In this document: positions 33,651 through 46,179 of the stretch, one piece after another
Position numbering within the stretch: position 1 is the stretch's first letter
Layout of the letters: each line of letters begins with the position of its first letter
Assembly: GCA_947579665.1 (NCBI GenBank)
Contig: OX388351.1
Span: 53,886,939-53,950,938 of the forward strand
Length of the DNA stretch: 64,000 nt
DNA from: Sympetrum striolatum
Taxonomy: Eukaryota > Arthropoda > Insecta > Odonata > Libellulidae
Direction: 5' to 3'
Translations under genes and position numbers: made by a program
The notes under the pieces: model-generated
What the model was told of the DNA's origin: nothing
Databases searched by the model: none
What the model saw: the letters and a program-made list of their open reading frames with translations, nothing else

Positions 33651-35639
33651 ATAAAATGGCAGTACTATAATAAAAGAATAATATAACGTTCGGTATAGAG
33701 CTAATTCTTTCTAACGGAATAAATATTTACGGTTTTGTCACTATTAAAAGGAGTGAAAAGTTATTAAATAATGAGGATTTTTAATAAAAAAATAGGAGAA
33801 AGTGAAATAGCATACAGTCATCAGCGCTCGAGAAAAATTGATTTTCGGTTGGAATTTTAAAATTCGCGGCGAGTACTCCGAGTAAATTATTTTATTAAGT
33901 ATTGGTAATTGCTAGGTTCGAAAAAAAATAATTCTGAGTGGTCTTTCAAGGCCAAATTTCGCCTGATAAAGTCATGATTATTATTATCATTATTATTATT
34001 TTCATCAAAGAGTACTAATTATATTATATGTTTAATAAATTATTGTATGGAATATCATTCGTATTTTTCATTATAATTATTAATTGTGAGTTAACATCAT
34101 AGATGATATGATGAGTAGCTACTTAAATTGGGTGTATTTTTTGCGAAATTGATTCGAATGATCAGCAAAACGCGCTGAACATGCCAGTCGATGTGACACG
34201 TGGTGAGTAAATTCTTAAAAAATTAATATGCAATAAATGTTACCTCAAAGATTTAAATTAAATGGAATTACTCATTGAAAATCTAGTGGAAACAGTGAAT
34301 AACTGTGCATTATTTTTAGTTATTTGAAATATTTCGGAGGAAATTCTGAGTAACTGTCGAGCAATATTGAATCAGATATTAAATAATGATTTGAAATTAA
34401 ATAGAAAAGTAATCTAAAAGCGGAATTTCATGAAAAATACTCGAGTACAATAAAAGATCTTGCATCTAATAAAAATTTGCTGTCTGATATAAATAACTTC
34501 AATGGATAAAAAAAGATAAAGCTTATTTTTCCGTACTACGCAGACCTATTCTCTTTTGTTAATTCAACCATAAATCATGGAAAATCGTATTGTACCAAAT
34601 CAGATTAAATTTAATAAAATGTTATAGAACAAACAACATTTTCGATTCGAAATTCCAAAAAAGAAATAAAGTTGTATTGCTTATTAGCTATGTTATGCGT
34701 TTTTGAGCATTTGTCGCTATAAAGACCGATGCTGCCGATATTTCCGGTCATTACAAGATTTTCTGTGCTAAATGTGAAGTGAGAGAATCCTTCTAAATAA
34801 TTTATAAATTGATAATAAAAAGTGAATAAGTGTGTTGAGGATTGTAATTATTTTAGCCGCCTGATGTAAGATAGTCTATGTGTGTGCACTAAATTTAGTG
34901 TCAGTAAATCACAGCAGCCTAACGTAAAATGGATAATTAAACAAGAAAATTATTATTCTCTTATTTAGCATTAGCATTTTTGAAAAATAATGCAGTGAAA
35001 TATCATTGATATTTTCGATAACTTTAAGATTCATTGTTATTATTAATTGCGAGTTTACATCATCGATTTAACGAATTAGTGCTCGACCAATTACTGCTAC
35101 ATTGCTTTAAAAATAACTGCAATTACACCCAATTTAGATATCGATAACTAATGAACATATAGTTTAGGCTTCAATTTGATCAATAAAAATATAACACGTA
35201 TCTAAATAATATACTCCACGAAAGGCAATATGATAATCTTGCTCTCGTGGGAGTGAAGTTCCGAGAATTGGCTCATCGACTTTTTAAATAATCAGCATAT
35301 ATTAATTCCGGATTCGACTCCATATAAAATGGAATCCAACCGTGAATGTTATTTCCTCGCCGCACAATACGAACGAATTCGGTCGATTCTTGGTATAATT
35401 ATAGAGGCAGAATCAGAGGAAAAAACTCAGTCGGTCGGGCTTTAGCAGAGACTAATAATGACCAATAAATGGAAACAGAATTCGTCGAAGCGAAAGAATA
35501 TAGTGATAAAAACTTAACGGCGATAAAACTAGTGTGGAAACAATAGCAAATCATAATAGGTAATTAAAAGGGGGCACGTCACGGCGCCACGGCAGTAAAA
35601 GCCGCGATTCAAAAACAGATACGTCGAGCTTATTGTAAA
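33651..35639. other. AT-rich, no gene; local duplication
   Basis: An ATTATTATT run at about 33978-34008 follows GCCTGATAAAGTCATG, similar to LINE tails elsewhere. Segments near 34065-34120 and 35035-35075 share ATTATTAATTG-GAGTT-ACATCAT, suggesting an old local duplication. No coding signal. Confidence 0.35.
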
Positions 35640-36560
35640 CGGGAGGCCGGGGAAAGTGGAGACGGAGCAAAAATTCCATCAGGAAAAGGAGAGAAAGGGC
35701 TCCTCTCATTGTTTCTCCCTTTTCCTGCTTCCCTTTTTAAAATCCTCTCTCTCTTTCACCTCCTTATTCCTCTCAACTTGTTCCTATCTAGCCACCCATT
35801 CATCTCCCACCCCCGCAGAGAAGTGTGGGAAGCTGGGATATGAAAGGGATGCTGGCTCCAGCGTTGCCATGGTAACTGCCGGCTGCCTCTCTCTCTCGGA
35901 GGAAGGGAAAGGGATATGGCTGGCAGACGGCGGGGGTAAGCGGGGGGAGGGCGTCGGGGGGAGCTGGAGGAGGGCGTCGGGAGGAGAGGCCCCGCTAGCC
36001 GTGTTCCTTTCAGATCGCTCGGGCAACCCGGACCCACAGGGTCGCTCCTCCGTCTCTTCTTCCCACACCTCTCTCTCCCCTTCTCTCTCTGTTTCTCTTA
36101 TCGCATTCCTCCTCCGGGACCCCGGTTCGACTCCCCGCGCCGCCCTCCCTCCACGAGGACCGCACCGGAGGCTGGGAAGGAACCACCGCGGAGGGAGGGA
36201 GGCGTTGCCGGCGCAGTGCGTACGATAGGGCCGTGTCTTCCCGTGTCAACCCGTGTGCGTGCACCGGTTGGGGGCGCCCCGCCCCCCCACGGTCTCCCGG
36301 GAAGCGTCGCGGGTGGTGGCAGTGAGCATCTCTCTCTCTCGCGTGATCCCGAATCTTGTTTCTCTTGCCCGTCTTCCCCCGTTCCCCTCCTCCCAACCCT
36401 ATCCCAATTCGGGGGCTGTGTTCCGCGAGATCGCGGCCCTGATCTTGACTTCGCGCCCCGATTTTCTTTCCGCGCTTTTTCGTCTGCGTTTTTTCCGTAG
36501 TTGTTCCCGTGCCGGGTTCATTCCGCTATGTTTGACTAAATTACTCCCGAATGGTACATG
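35640..36560 (+). promoter_or_regulatory. CpG-rich promoter-like island
   Basis: The GC and CpG content rises sharply to the highest level in the window, with pyrimidine tracts (TCTCTCTC) and GC words (CCGGTTGGGGGCGCCCCG). Long frames exist on both strands (up to 190 codons) but they are low-complexity, mutually shadowing and mostly lack an ATG. A promoter/5' exon region for the coding exon at 40.1-40.5 kb is the most economical reading. The start site cannot be placed from sequence alone. Confidence 0.5.
35863..35876. promoter_or_regulatory. RFX X-box motif
   Basis: GTTGCCATGGTAAC fits the bipartite X-box consensus bound by RFX transcription factors (GTNRCC, short spacer, RGYAAC). Both half-sites are complete. 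It lies inside the CpG-rich island. Whether it is used is unknown. Confidence 0.55.
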
Positions 36561-37819
36561 CAGATACTTACGTTCCTAGTGCCCTCTCGTACTATGGTAT
36601 TCATCGTTGAATGCACTTTCTCATTGGGTTACTGTAGCGTGTTTTTCGAGGAATAAATCCATTTTCTCCAGAAGAGAATTCTACTGGAATCTGTATCCTA
36701 TTTTTTATTGCCATGCATATTGATTAATCTAAGGGGTCAATAATTTAATTTTTACTTTCCTATAAAACGTGATATTTCGCGATTCTGTGGTGTTTTACTC
36801 TTAAATGTTACCTCCATGTCCTAAATCCGCCAATTTTATGTCGCTTTAACTCTCAATTTCAAGCGAAAACTGGTTCATGGCTGCAGCATCTGTTTATTTT
36901 GCGTCAAACGTCATCGAAATACCAGTTTCCACATCCAAGATCGGGCCACCGTCCTCATAATCTGTTTATCTTATCATTTAATTACCGGCTAAATCGGAGA
37001 ATCAATTTATCACCCCGAGTTCCGAGTCATCAACTCCGACCCCTGTTTATTAAAAACCCCTCTTCATCCAGGGATAGCTCTTATATTTCCCGTTTATCCC
37101 CTCCTTTCCCTTGATAATCACCCCTCCTCCCAGTGTACGAGACCAACCTCTTTATTCCTTTTAGGGCGTGGTTTTCCCGTAGACCTTTCTTCGGTCGGTT
37201 TGACACCGTTTAATCTCGAAAATTTTCCCTCCCCATCCGCACCCCTTCGACATCCTTCATTCAATCCTTTCCTTGGTTCCCTCCCCATGGCCCGTTCATT
37301 CATACCGGTGAGATCGAGGGCAGATGCTCTCTTTCCTTCCCACCCGTGACCGCCGCGGCGTTTCGTCAAGTCCCCGCGCCCTCCCGGATTCATCTCCCGG
37401 TCCCCGGAGGAAGGGATTTCCGGGAACGCAGCCGATTTTAACTCCACGGGAAAGAATGGACGTTCGCCCGTGCGCCTGTGCGTTGTGTGAGTGCGTGTGT
37501 GGCCGATTCGACTTCGACTAAGTGTCGTCCGAAGAGCTCGCAGCTCGAGAGCTCATTAAGGACTGAACTATCCTCATAACTGTCGTAATTTTCCCGTGGA
37601 TAGAGGTGAATGAAGTTGTTTATTGGTATCCGATAACCTTAAAGAAAGGCGTGAGGTCGATTTAATTTTCAAGCTCGGATCGCTCTGGAGTGTGTGTCTT
37701 GTTTCGTTCGTTGTGGGACAATTATACGACTAGCATTGTGTTCGATGAGTTTCAAAAAAGATTTTTTAGAAACTTCTCAAGGACAGGAAGCGTCAAGTGG
37801 ATTTGTGAAGAAAGTATTT
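36561..37819. other. Promoter-proximal or 5'-UTR-like sequence
   Basis: Repeat-poor sequence alternating between AT-rich (36560-36900) and CpG-rich (37120-37560, for example GACCGCCGCGGCG) segments. The frames present are short and lack domains. Could contain alternative transcription starts or non-coding first exons of the downstream gene. Confidence 0.3.
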
Positions 37820-38060
37820 GATTTCTGAAAGTAAATTTCCTCCAAAAAACTTTGTGATAATATCGCAAGATTTGAATTTCATAAAGCAGTGAGAAAATCT
37901 GATTTCTAAAATCAAATACCCTGTTAAAAACATTGTAATATCTAAATAACAGATTTGACTAAACAGTGAAAAAATTGATTTCTACAATCAAATATCTCGT
38001 GAAAAACATTGTAAAATCATCGCAACCGTTTGAATTTGATAAAGCGATTCCTCGTAGAGA
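37820..38060. repeat. Three diverged tandem units of about 76-81 bp
   Basis: GATTTCT starts each unit at 37820, 37901 and 37977. Shared blocks follow in the same order: a TCAAATA block, AAAAACATTGTAA, GATTTGA, then AAAGCAGTGA or similar. The units are well diverged, so the duplication is old. Confidence 0.7.
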
Positions 38061-39941
38061 GAAACTGAAGAAGTTGAGTGAATACGTCTAAACAATGAGT
38101 GAATGAACTATCCGGCGAAAACCTGTAAAACAATGGATTTCATATAGATTTATATAAGTAATACACGAAATTCTGTAATGGACAGTTATATATGGGCGAC
38201 CAGTTGGAGCCTTCCATCTGCTTTGGAATAATTTGAAACATTTCGCGCAGAATCATAACATTACGCTGATTCTGGCCAAAAAATACCACGTCCTGAAATA
38301 AGACATTGTGTGGAATAAACCGAAATTTTCGGTACTGTTCTAGTGTGAAATAAGGAACGCTACAGTGATTCGTCAAAAAAGAATTCCCTCCTGAAAACTC
38401 CGCGGCGAGAAAGCAAAAAGAACCATAAATCAGAAGTCCCCGCCGGATTCAACGAGTGGCGCAGATATTAGCGGCCAGAAAATAGAGAACAATACTCTCG
38501 CATTAGTCATTTTCTCCTCACGGGAACGGGAGGAAATAATACCCTCTCCGAAGAGAAAAACAGGGCCGTGTGATTTTTTCTAATCGTTAAGTCGACGTCC
38601 AATAGGATAAAGCTTATCCACTCGCGAGCCGCCGCGAAGACAGTAGGTCCGCGGGGTACCAGTGGATAGAGTAGCATCCCCCTCCAGGGAGGGAAACGCC
38701 CCCCCCCCCCTTTCTCCTGCACTCAACACCACAGCAGCGGCGACAGATGCGAACAGAGACGAAAACTAGTTCTCTAACGCGGGGTGAGGATATCCGGAGA
38801 AACCCCGCTTTAATAGTGGTGAAGCATCGCTCCGAGTAGAACTGTCGTCTTGGCGTTCTTACGGGCGTGGTGACTGGGAATATGGTGATGAGTGACGAGG
38901 TAGGATACGCCCCCTCGAAGGAACCAAACGTGGACTTGGAAGGGTTCTGAGGTAACATGTTGCCCCATCCGGAGTGCTGAGATAAAAGACAGCCGGTCGG
39001 GAAGAATCGGGGGGAATCGATAGATATCGAGTAATTTTTCTGTCGAGGTGGGCTTTATGGTCGTTCGATATTGAATCGGAGATATTTTTCGAAGTCTTCG
39101 GGGATTGGAATCCTATCGGGGAAGCCGGCGTATGCTGCTGATTTTTTTCCCGACTTTTCGCGGATACCTGGATGGTTTCTTGTTTTATCGAAGACGCATC
39201 CTGCCCGCTAAATTGTGATGCTTGGAGAGTGATTGGACTTGAATATTATCCACGGTGCACGAAGCTCCGATATTGAAGTTGTCGCTGTAAATTTATCGAA
39301 CTTGATACAACCGAGGATTCTGTACGTTTGAGAACTGGAAGTTACTCTTTATCGAAGACTACTGAGACTATATATCTTCAAGGAGTACATTTATTGAGCC
39401 CATTAATGGATTAAACCTACAATTGTGTCATCTTCGAAGATAGGATTACAACAAACTCTCTCATCCAAGGATATCGTCGAGTTTGGCTCCTCTTTGAGAG
39501 ATATTGCGAGTAATTCCCACGTTATTGTTTACTCAAGAGTTGGACATGTCTTCAACGTGTTGAAATCAAAGTGAATGCAAGTTGAAGTAAATCGACAAAT
39601 CTCTCGGTACGTGGTGAAATGCACTGAAAAGAAAATCTCGACGTTAGAGGTGAAAAATTACGAAATAAGTCGACTTTAAAGGCCAAATCCTCGAGAAAAT
39701 ACAGTTCCTCCGAAGTAAAGCTGTTTTATCGGAAAAAAGGACGATAAAACCTCTCGGCACTAGTTTTCCAAGTGGGATTCTCCTTCGCGTTGTCGAACAA
39801 TACCCTGAAAACAGATAGGGCGAATTTCTCCATTGTTTCCCGCAAGGATTATACCTCGGAATCCAGGATATCGACTCGGCGGAAGTATAGGCCGGACCTA
39901 ATGGAGCCGCGAGGAAGCGATGTGACAATGACGGAATCGCG
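38061..39941. other. Repeat-poor 5'-UTR-like region with upstream start codons
   Basis: No transposable-element signatures. Several short ATG frames end before the coding exon (for example ATG at 39901, stop at 39958-39960), as expected of a long leader. A poly-C tract lies at about 38701-38710. The 277-codon minus-strand frame across 39644-40477 mirrors the GC-rich exon and is rejected. Confidence 0.35.
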
Positions 39942-40096
39942 ATGGACCCAGTCACCGTGAAGGGCGGGAGAGTCATCTTCCCTCGCGAGCACCAGCGGAA
40001 GGAGATACGGCAGTCCCGCGGGTGACTCCCCTGCAACGCATAGCCTCCGTCCCCGCGGAGGATTACTTCGTGGCGTCCAACGAAGAAGGCGCACCG

Positions 40097-40495
40097 ATGA
40101 TGTGCTGCGTGCAGGCGGAGAGGGTTTTCCCCGCGTCCGACGGCGAAGACGAGGATGGTGCCATCCACCGAGGGCCCTTCTCGGTCCCACACCACTCCCA
40201 GTCCACGGACTGGACCGCCATCTCCCCGGGGGACCTCCTCTCTTCTCCCCATCTGCTGCCTCCGGACGACCAGCCTCCACCTCCGCCTCCGCCGCCGCCG
40301 CCCCACCGCAGGCCGCCCTCCCACTCGCCTCCCCCGCGGATCCCGCCCCCGCACGGGAAGCAGAGGAGGGGCTGGGGGCGGAGGAAGCCCACTCCCATGC
40401 CCCCGCCCTCGCCGTCCGTCTCGTCTTCCGCCTCCGAATGCGGGGGGCCGAGGGACGAGGAGGAGACTTCGTCGCACGCGGAAGACAACGCTGAG
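40097..40495 (+). CDS. Proline-rich acidic protein, first coding exon (partial)
   Basis: The frame is open from 39932, but the first in-frame ATGs are at 40097 and 40100; the second has A at -3. It runs 133 codons to a consensus splice donor (GCTGAG|GTACGA), which cuts after a complete codon (phase 0). The peptide contains 'MMCCVQAE' at the start, an acidic 'DGEDEDG' cluster (about residues 16-22), a run of ten prolines in a proline-rich stretch (about residues 56-86), a basic 'GKQRRGWGRRK' segment (about 87-97), a serine-rich 'SPSVSSSASE' stretch and an acidic 'DEEE' near the end. All of it looks disordered, with no domain. Without splicing the frame continues to a stop at 40655-40657 in sequence that looks less coding. 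An alternative start is ATG at 39942 (G at -3 and +4), but that frame closes at 40023-40025. I do not recognise the gene; later exons are not identified. Confidence 0.55.
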
Positions 40496-43265
40496 GTACG
40501 AACCAAGGACGCCCGCTGGGGTGGATGTGGGTTGACAGATGGGAAATGTGTTCCTTGCGATGAGTTATGTCCGCGAGATGTATGGGAGATTACGTTATGT
40601 GTCCGGGCGATGAATCATGCCGTGCCATTATTTGCTCGCGCAATGCTGCGGGATTAATATCCGATGCTTAGATACGTAAGGCATTGCTTTAAAATTGAAT
40701 GATACATCTACGTCTTTATCATACGTGTGTACATCGCTGTTGCATAATATAACGCCTTCTGCGAATTCTATCGAATATTTATATGAAATAACGGAAATTA
40801 AAAGACAGCCTTGGTGTTGTTGTTGCAACAGTTCTGGATTTGAGCGTTAATGCATGAATTTATGTATTTGTGCATATTTGTAATTCGTTGGCTGAATGTT
40901 ACGAAAAGATACAATCGGGGTAACCTGTATCCATTATGTTATCATTTATTATTGTTCATATCCCGATGTTTTAAATGAACCTTTAGGGTAAGAGATAAAC
41001 CTATACATTCAGTATATGTCTACATGTGGATCATCAGGCCATATGTGAATCTAAAAAAACGCATTTTTATCTAAACCACAACAATTTTATTAGACCGCAA
41101 AGTAATACTGTTATAGCTAACAAGTTGCATGTATTAATCTCACTTGATATAGGCATTTACAAGTTGCCAAATTTACCACCTACACTGAAGTTAATAAATA
41201 CTGGAAAAATTTGAAATCGTAATTATGTAAGAACTAAAAAGAGATCATTTAAATTTCCAACTTAAGTTATTAGGGTACTCATATGAATAGTCGTATGTGT
41301 AACTGAAGATCAAAACCATTGAAATAACCGAATAAAAGTCAGATTTTATCCATAAAGACCTAAATAAAAATGTAGGATTCCACCTCTGCTTTAATATAAA
41401 CCGTTTCGAACTTAAAATAATTATATTGTATTCATAACTGATGATGATTGGTTAGTAGTTACGCTGTTTTACATAACTTTCACCATATTTACCTTCATAG
41501 TAGACAAGATAGCAGCCTTGCTGATTCAGAATACTTCTTCCGCTTCAAACATCCGTACATTATTTCATTCCTGACCTTTCAGTTTTCAGGCTTTGTGTCT
41601 ATGCCTCCATTTTGGTCTGAAATGAACATTTCAGTATCAAATCACTCTGATGGATATCCTCCATTTCATCTAGCCTACATTTTCTATCTTTACTTCCTAT
41701 CCGAACCACTCATAATTTCACCGTTAGGTTTAAAATTTAAACGTATCATTCATAGTTAAAGTCACTAGGCATCAAATCAGGCATGATCTCTCATCGCGGA
41801 GCAGAATTTCAGAATCAATAATAAAATCGTAATAATTTAATTTCATTCGCGAATATATCACGTCGAAATCTTGTAATTTAATTTTGCGTTTATCAATGTT
41901 GAGGTAGATTAGTGGGCGTAGTGATCATCATAGATATAATTATCAGCGGATTATTAAAGGCTTATTTAGTATTTTAATCACATGAAAAATTATCTCCGCT
42001 TATATTTTTATGCCCTAATTTAGTCGCGGAATTTTGCGATAAAAACTCGGCGCAGGAAATATTGGGCAATCACTGTAATTTTTACGCAATTTTGATTAAA
42101 TGGGAAAGCAAATAGTATTTCATAAATTTTGCGTTCGGGGAAATTTTCAATTATTTTTTTTAACAATACACTTAATTACAGCCATCGAATTTGAGGCCGT
42201 AATGTAGACGGAGGTGCTTTTATGCCTTTTTAATCAATTAACCCATTAATGTAATTGACGGTCTGTGAAGCCGTGCGTTAAACTATTATTTTTGCTCGAA
42301 CAATACTTTATTTAATTTTTTGCCTTCGAATCACGCAAGCGCTATGTTTTAAACTTGAATTTTACGCAGATATCTTGGCCACGGAAAATATTTGCGGATG
42401 TTGTTTGGTTTCTATATCGGAATTATAACTTGGCAGGAAAATATTAAATGACACTTCTGTGAATTAGAGTAAGATTGGTGACTCATCTTATCCATAGTCT
42501 ACGAACCACTTGTATTATGTTTCCTTATCTCCCGATGAGTTATAAAATTACTCTGATTTCGAAATAACTGTTCAGAGGTTAAAACTACGAATATTTACGG
42601 TGATTTATTATCATATTTTCTTAATTTAGATTTCATATAAATTTATACATTTGTATTATATTTGTAATTTATATAATTTCAAGAACGTGGCATGAATGAG
42701 TAATAAACGAATGAGCTAAAAGAAAGTATTCGCTGTTAACATAAATGGTTTGAGGAAGGTAGACTAAGCATTTAGTATTGGCAAAAGTAAATGGAAAGAT
42801 GATATATAAGATTATATGCGGTTATTTAGGATGGGAAAGGCCAAATAAAATATGGTAAATGGGAGATCTAAAAAAGCTTTACTTAGAAGTGTATTTGAAA
42901 ATAATATGTTGGGGAATCAGTGAGACTAAAATAATGTGCAAGTACAAAAATGTATGAAGGAGTACAGTGAGTAGAACGAGAACTAATAACATACTTAACT
43001 CGGAAAGGAATTCAAAAATCGATTAACGTGTGTCCGAAAAGGTGTTCATCATAAAATATGACTATACTATATTTTAAATGTTTCTTAAGCTTTCAGCAGG
43101 AAAGCAATTTGCATTATCGTTCAAAATGCAAGCAGTTGCAACATCGTTCAAAATTTCATTTTGACACCAAAAATTCGTTTTCTTATTTAGTTATGAAGTT
43201 AAAATTTTTTTATAAAGGTTTATATATCATAATTTACTCTCATAATAAAGTCCTCTAATTGACCC
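40496..43265. other. Possible intron; repeat-poor, candidate regulatory patch
   Basis: If the exon call is right, this is the start of a large intron. 41780-42440 stands out: repeat-free, with homeodomain-type cores (CAATTAACCCATTAATG near 42235-42250, CACTTAATTACAG near 42170) and CG-containing words. No acceptor plus frame that I would call an exon. 42690-43000 has A-rich sequence of unknown origin. Confidence 0.3.
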
Positions 43266-43690
43266 CTAACTATTGGAGAATTTCCTTGATCCACGCAACT
43301 GTAGATACGAAGGTTAGGAGTGTTTCGAGTCTTATTATAAATTCTTCTTTCTTCTTCTGTTTATCAATCCCGCAGGATTGGTTGTCGACAGTTTTCCATC
43401 TCTCTCTATCATTTCCCACCCTCTTCAATTCTAAATAATTTCCACATCTCATATCCTCCATTATCTGATTTATATTTTACAATCTGGGCCTTCCTTTATG
43501 GTTTAGGGCCATCCCTTCAAATATGGTTTAGGCTAATCCCTCATGCCGCAGAAGATGTCCAATCCACGAATCCCACCTCCTTTTTAAAGTCTTTCACAGA
43601 GACCGCTCGTTATCCTTCCCTCAGAACCTCCTGATTCGTCGTTCCGTCCAGCTGATCTTTTACATCCTTCTGTGACACGTCATATAATAA
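43266..43690 (-). pseudogene. LINE RT C-terminal region, broken
   Basis: The minus strand encodes 'RWDSWIGHLLRHEGLA' then a stop (about 43590-43535), 'IFEGMALNHKGRPRL' (about 43530-43480), and 'IMEDMRCGNYLELKRVGNDRERWKTVDNQSCG' in parts (about 43465-43370). 'WIGH-LRHE ... EG ... GRPRL ... ELKR---DRE-W' is the common C-terminal tail of insect LINE polymerases. At least two stops break it. The family is related to, but not the same copy type as, the 5.7-kb remnant. Confidence 0.8.
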
Positions 43691-45852
43691 ATTATTACAT
43701 TATAAATACTATAGCAGCCTATTTTTAACATATAATATTTTATTAGTATAAGTTATTATTAGTTTCATATAAAAAAATAAATTATGCACGTTTATAGCAG
43801 TGAAATTACCTGACAAGCGAGGTCAAAAATGATTCCATCCAAAAACTTCATCGTTTTTAGGCAAAGAAGAAAATCTTAATCTACTCCTAATAATGCATAA
43901 AGGAAAATGGTATATAGATTAAATTGGAGTTAGAGAAAAATTTGAGCAAAGAAACGAAGGCGTGGGATCAAATGCGGCCACACTTTTAAATGTTATATTG
44001 ATACTATCACTCTTGGAATGAATAAAAAAAGAATAAATTGCGTTTCTTTCCTTAAATAGATTATTATGATCCATGCATTAAACCCTTATGTATTCCTTAA
44101 AGGATATGATGAAGAGCATACGTTATTTAGAAAAATTCCAGGATTAATACCATCTTTCTAGAATTGGATACACATTATGTGTGATCCACATGAGTATGGG
44201 AGTTATTTTAGAATTTGGCGTGATTTTTGATGCATCGGGGACTCCGCTGCTGAAACTCTTCGTGAAGATTTATGCGGAGAAACAGCGTTCGACTTACAGA
44301 GCACGAAATATTGCCCTTCCCGTAGTATGCTATCCCCGAACTTCCTTAGTTTGGCATGCGCTGCGAAAAGTTTGGTCACCCCTGATATATGCTAAGTTAT
44401 AAATATTCGCATTGCTGTCGTTTTTTCTCCCAACTCGGGCGTGCGAAACTTGGGACGAATCGTGGATAAGATAAGCGTATTCGTATTGGTTCATTCCATG
44501 GGGAGAAGCGAAGTTTTAACTCTAAGTGAGATAATGCACTCTGCAGTTGATGCAATTATCAATATTTCAAGGTGTGCCCGTTGGATTGCAATAAGTGGGT
44601 GCGTTGTGTTTGTCCGCTTCGTTATTTATCCTTGCCTACACACTTTATCTGTATATTGAGAGAGATTGGGAATAGGATGTTATTTTCGCTATTGCAATAA
44701 TATTTAATTAGAGATCAAATATCTCCAGTTGCATTCAAACGAACTGCCGAGACAAAAAGGTTAGTTCTGTAAGGTAAAATTCAGGGTCCCGGGTTCGAGT
44801 CCCGACCAAGTGATACTTATCTATCTGGGATTGGATGTCTGTCTTGGTCCATTTTTTGTTATCTAACAATAATTTTAATATGACTTATTGCCCTGAAAGC
44901 TTTAAGAAATAAAAAAAACGTAAAAATAGGCATAGCTTTCGGTTCCAATTGTTTGAGGAAGAGCCCTGGAGTACATATCTGTTACTGTGGTCTCTTTTTC
45001 TACCTTAGGTTCGATAAAAAATGCATGTAATTATTATGAAATTTTTATTTTAACCTTGATCTAAAAAAAAGGTTGTATAAGTTTTGAAATTTCATAAATA
45101 TTTTTTTTCCAAAAGTATCATTTGGGTCCTGAGGGACCCTTCTTCATTCTGGGTTCTGGGGTTCTATTTTGAGGAGTGAGTATTAGATCAGACGTAGGCA
45201 AAGGTTTCAGTCCGCGGTGGGAAGTGTTAACCATTTTTTCCGGCCGCATAGGAAGTTATCGATATTTGGTTACTAATAGAAATGTTAATTAAGATAAAAC
45301 TCGTTTTCCATTACTGTAAATTTAACTCAATAAGGAATTAAGATAGGTAATCTCTTTCTCAGATATCTCTAATGGACTCAAGAAGATTAACAGTAATCGA
45401 CATTTAATGAAAAGAGCCATTTACTATTCCGTTTAAAGAATATTTTTTTAGCATTCCGAATTTTTTTGCAAAAAATTTTTTTATTAATTCAAACTTAAAG
45501 CACAATTACAGTTTACGTGCACACTAAATTTGTAAAGTGAACATTAGTGAAAAATGTTTTTGCTATTTTACGAGTTTCATCTTCCAATTAATCTTGACCT
45601 ACAGAAAAAGGTCAGGTGGACCGAATTAATTCATTTTGTGTAGTTAGTCGTGTTCATTAGGGTATATGCATCTGGTAAAGATCTAGTTACATTGACGTAA
45701 AAGATAGAGCTGTATCATATATTATCTGAATATAATGAAGAAGTAACACATATGTAAGTACATGTATGTATAGCCTAATATTCATCCTATCAGCTTTTTC
45801 ATTTGGTCATTTAGTCCGATATCTGGTTTACTTTATTAACGGTTATAAAACT
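43691..45852. other. No recognised gene; B-box fragment at 44790
   Basis: 44150-44660 is less AT-rich with two 72-73 codon frames lacking domains. CCCGGGTTCGAGTCCCG (about 44788-44804) is a tRNA-type B-box with no cloverleaf around it, likely a SINE scrap. The rest is AT-rich. Confidence 0.35.
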
Positions 45853-46179
45853 AAGGAAAAACGGACTTGAAAAAAGTCTGACAGGGCCGGGGGGTTTCTC
45901 CTCATACCTCTTTGTGTTGCCGGTGCCTCGATGAGGCCATGGCCGTAGACGATGCCGCTCAGTCGGACGAAACTACACTTGCCCTTGCGCACGAAGTCCC
46001 CAAAACGGCTTGTTAAAATGTTCTGTTCGGGTAGCCTAGATGGTTAAGGCAGCCTTCCGGTTAGAGGAAGATCCCGAGTTCGTTTCCCGGCCCTGTCAGA
46101 CTTTTTTCAAGTCCGTTTTTCTTTGGGAATTTTCCTGGGTGCACGCCCTTATGTGCAAAGTCACCTTAACCCTTTCCTT
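45853..46179 (+). mobile_element. Two-armed SINE, copy B
   Basis: A 327-bp insertion bounded by a 12-bp duplication, GGTTATAAAACT (45841-45852) and GGTTATGAAACT (46180-46191, one mismatch). It begins AAGGAAAAACGGACTTG, the inverted 3' domain, then runs through the centre in the orientation opposite to copy A. Next come the tRNA-like head (A-box TAGCCTAGATGG at about 46032-46043), a B-box with one change (GAGTTCGTTTCCC), CAGACTTTTTTCAAGTCCG and the full tail ending CCCTTTCCTT. Copies A and B share both ends while their middle segments are mutual reverse complements. Confidence 0.88.

Noticed and set aside
35656..36228. 190-codon plus frame in the CpG-rich island
   Set aside because: Starts with GTG, is low-complexity, and has equally long opposite-strand shadows; no domain or splice support.
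39644..40477. 277-codon minus-strand frame rich in arginine and glycine
   Set aside because: It is the mirror image of the proline-rich plus-strand exon and depends on GC-biased repeats; its 3' half runs into AT-rich leader sequence with no domain.
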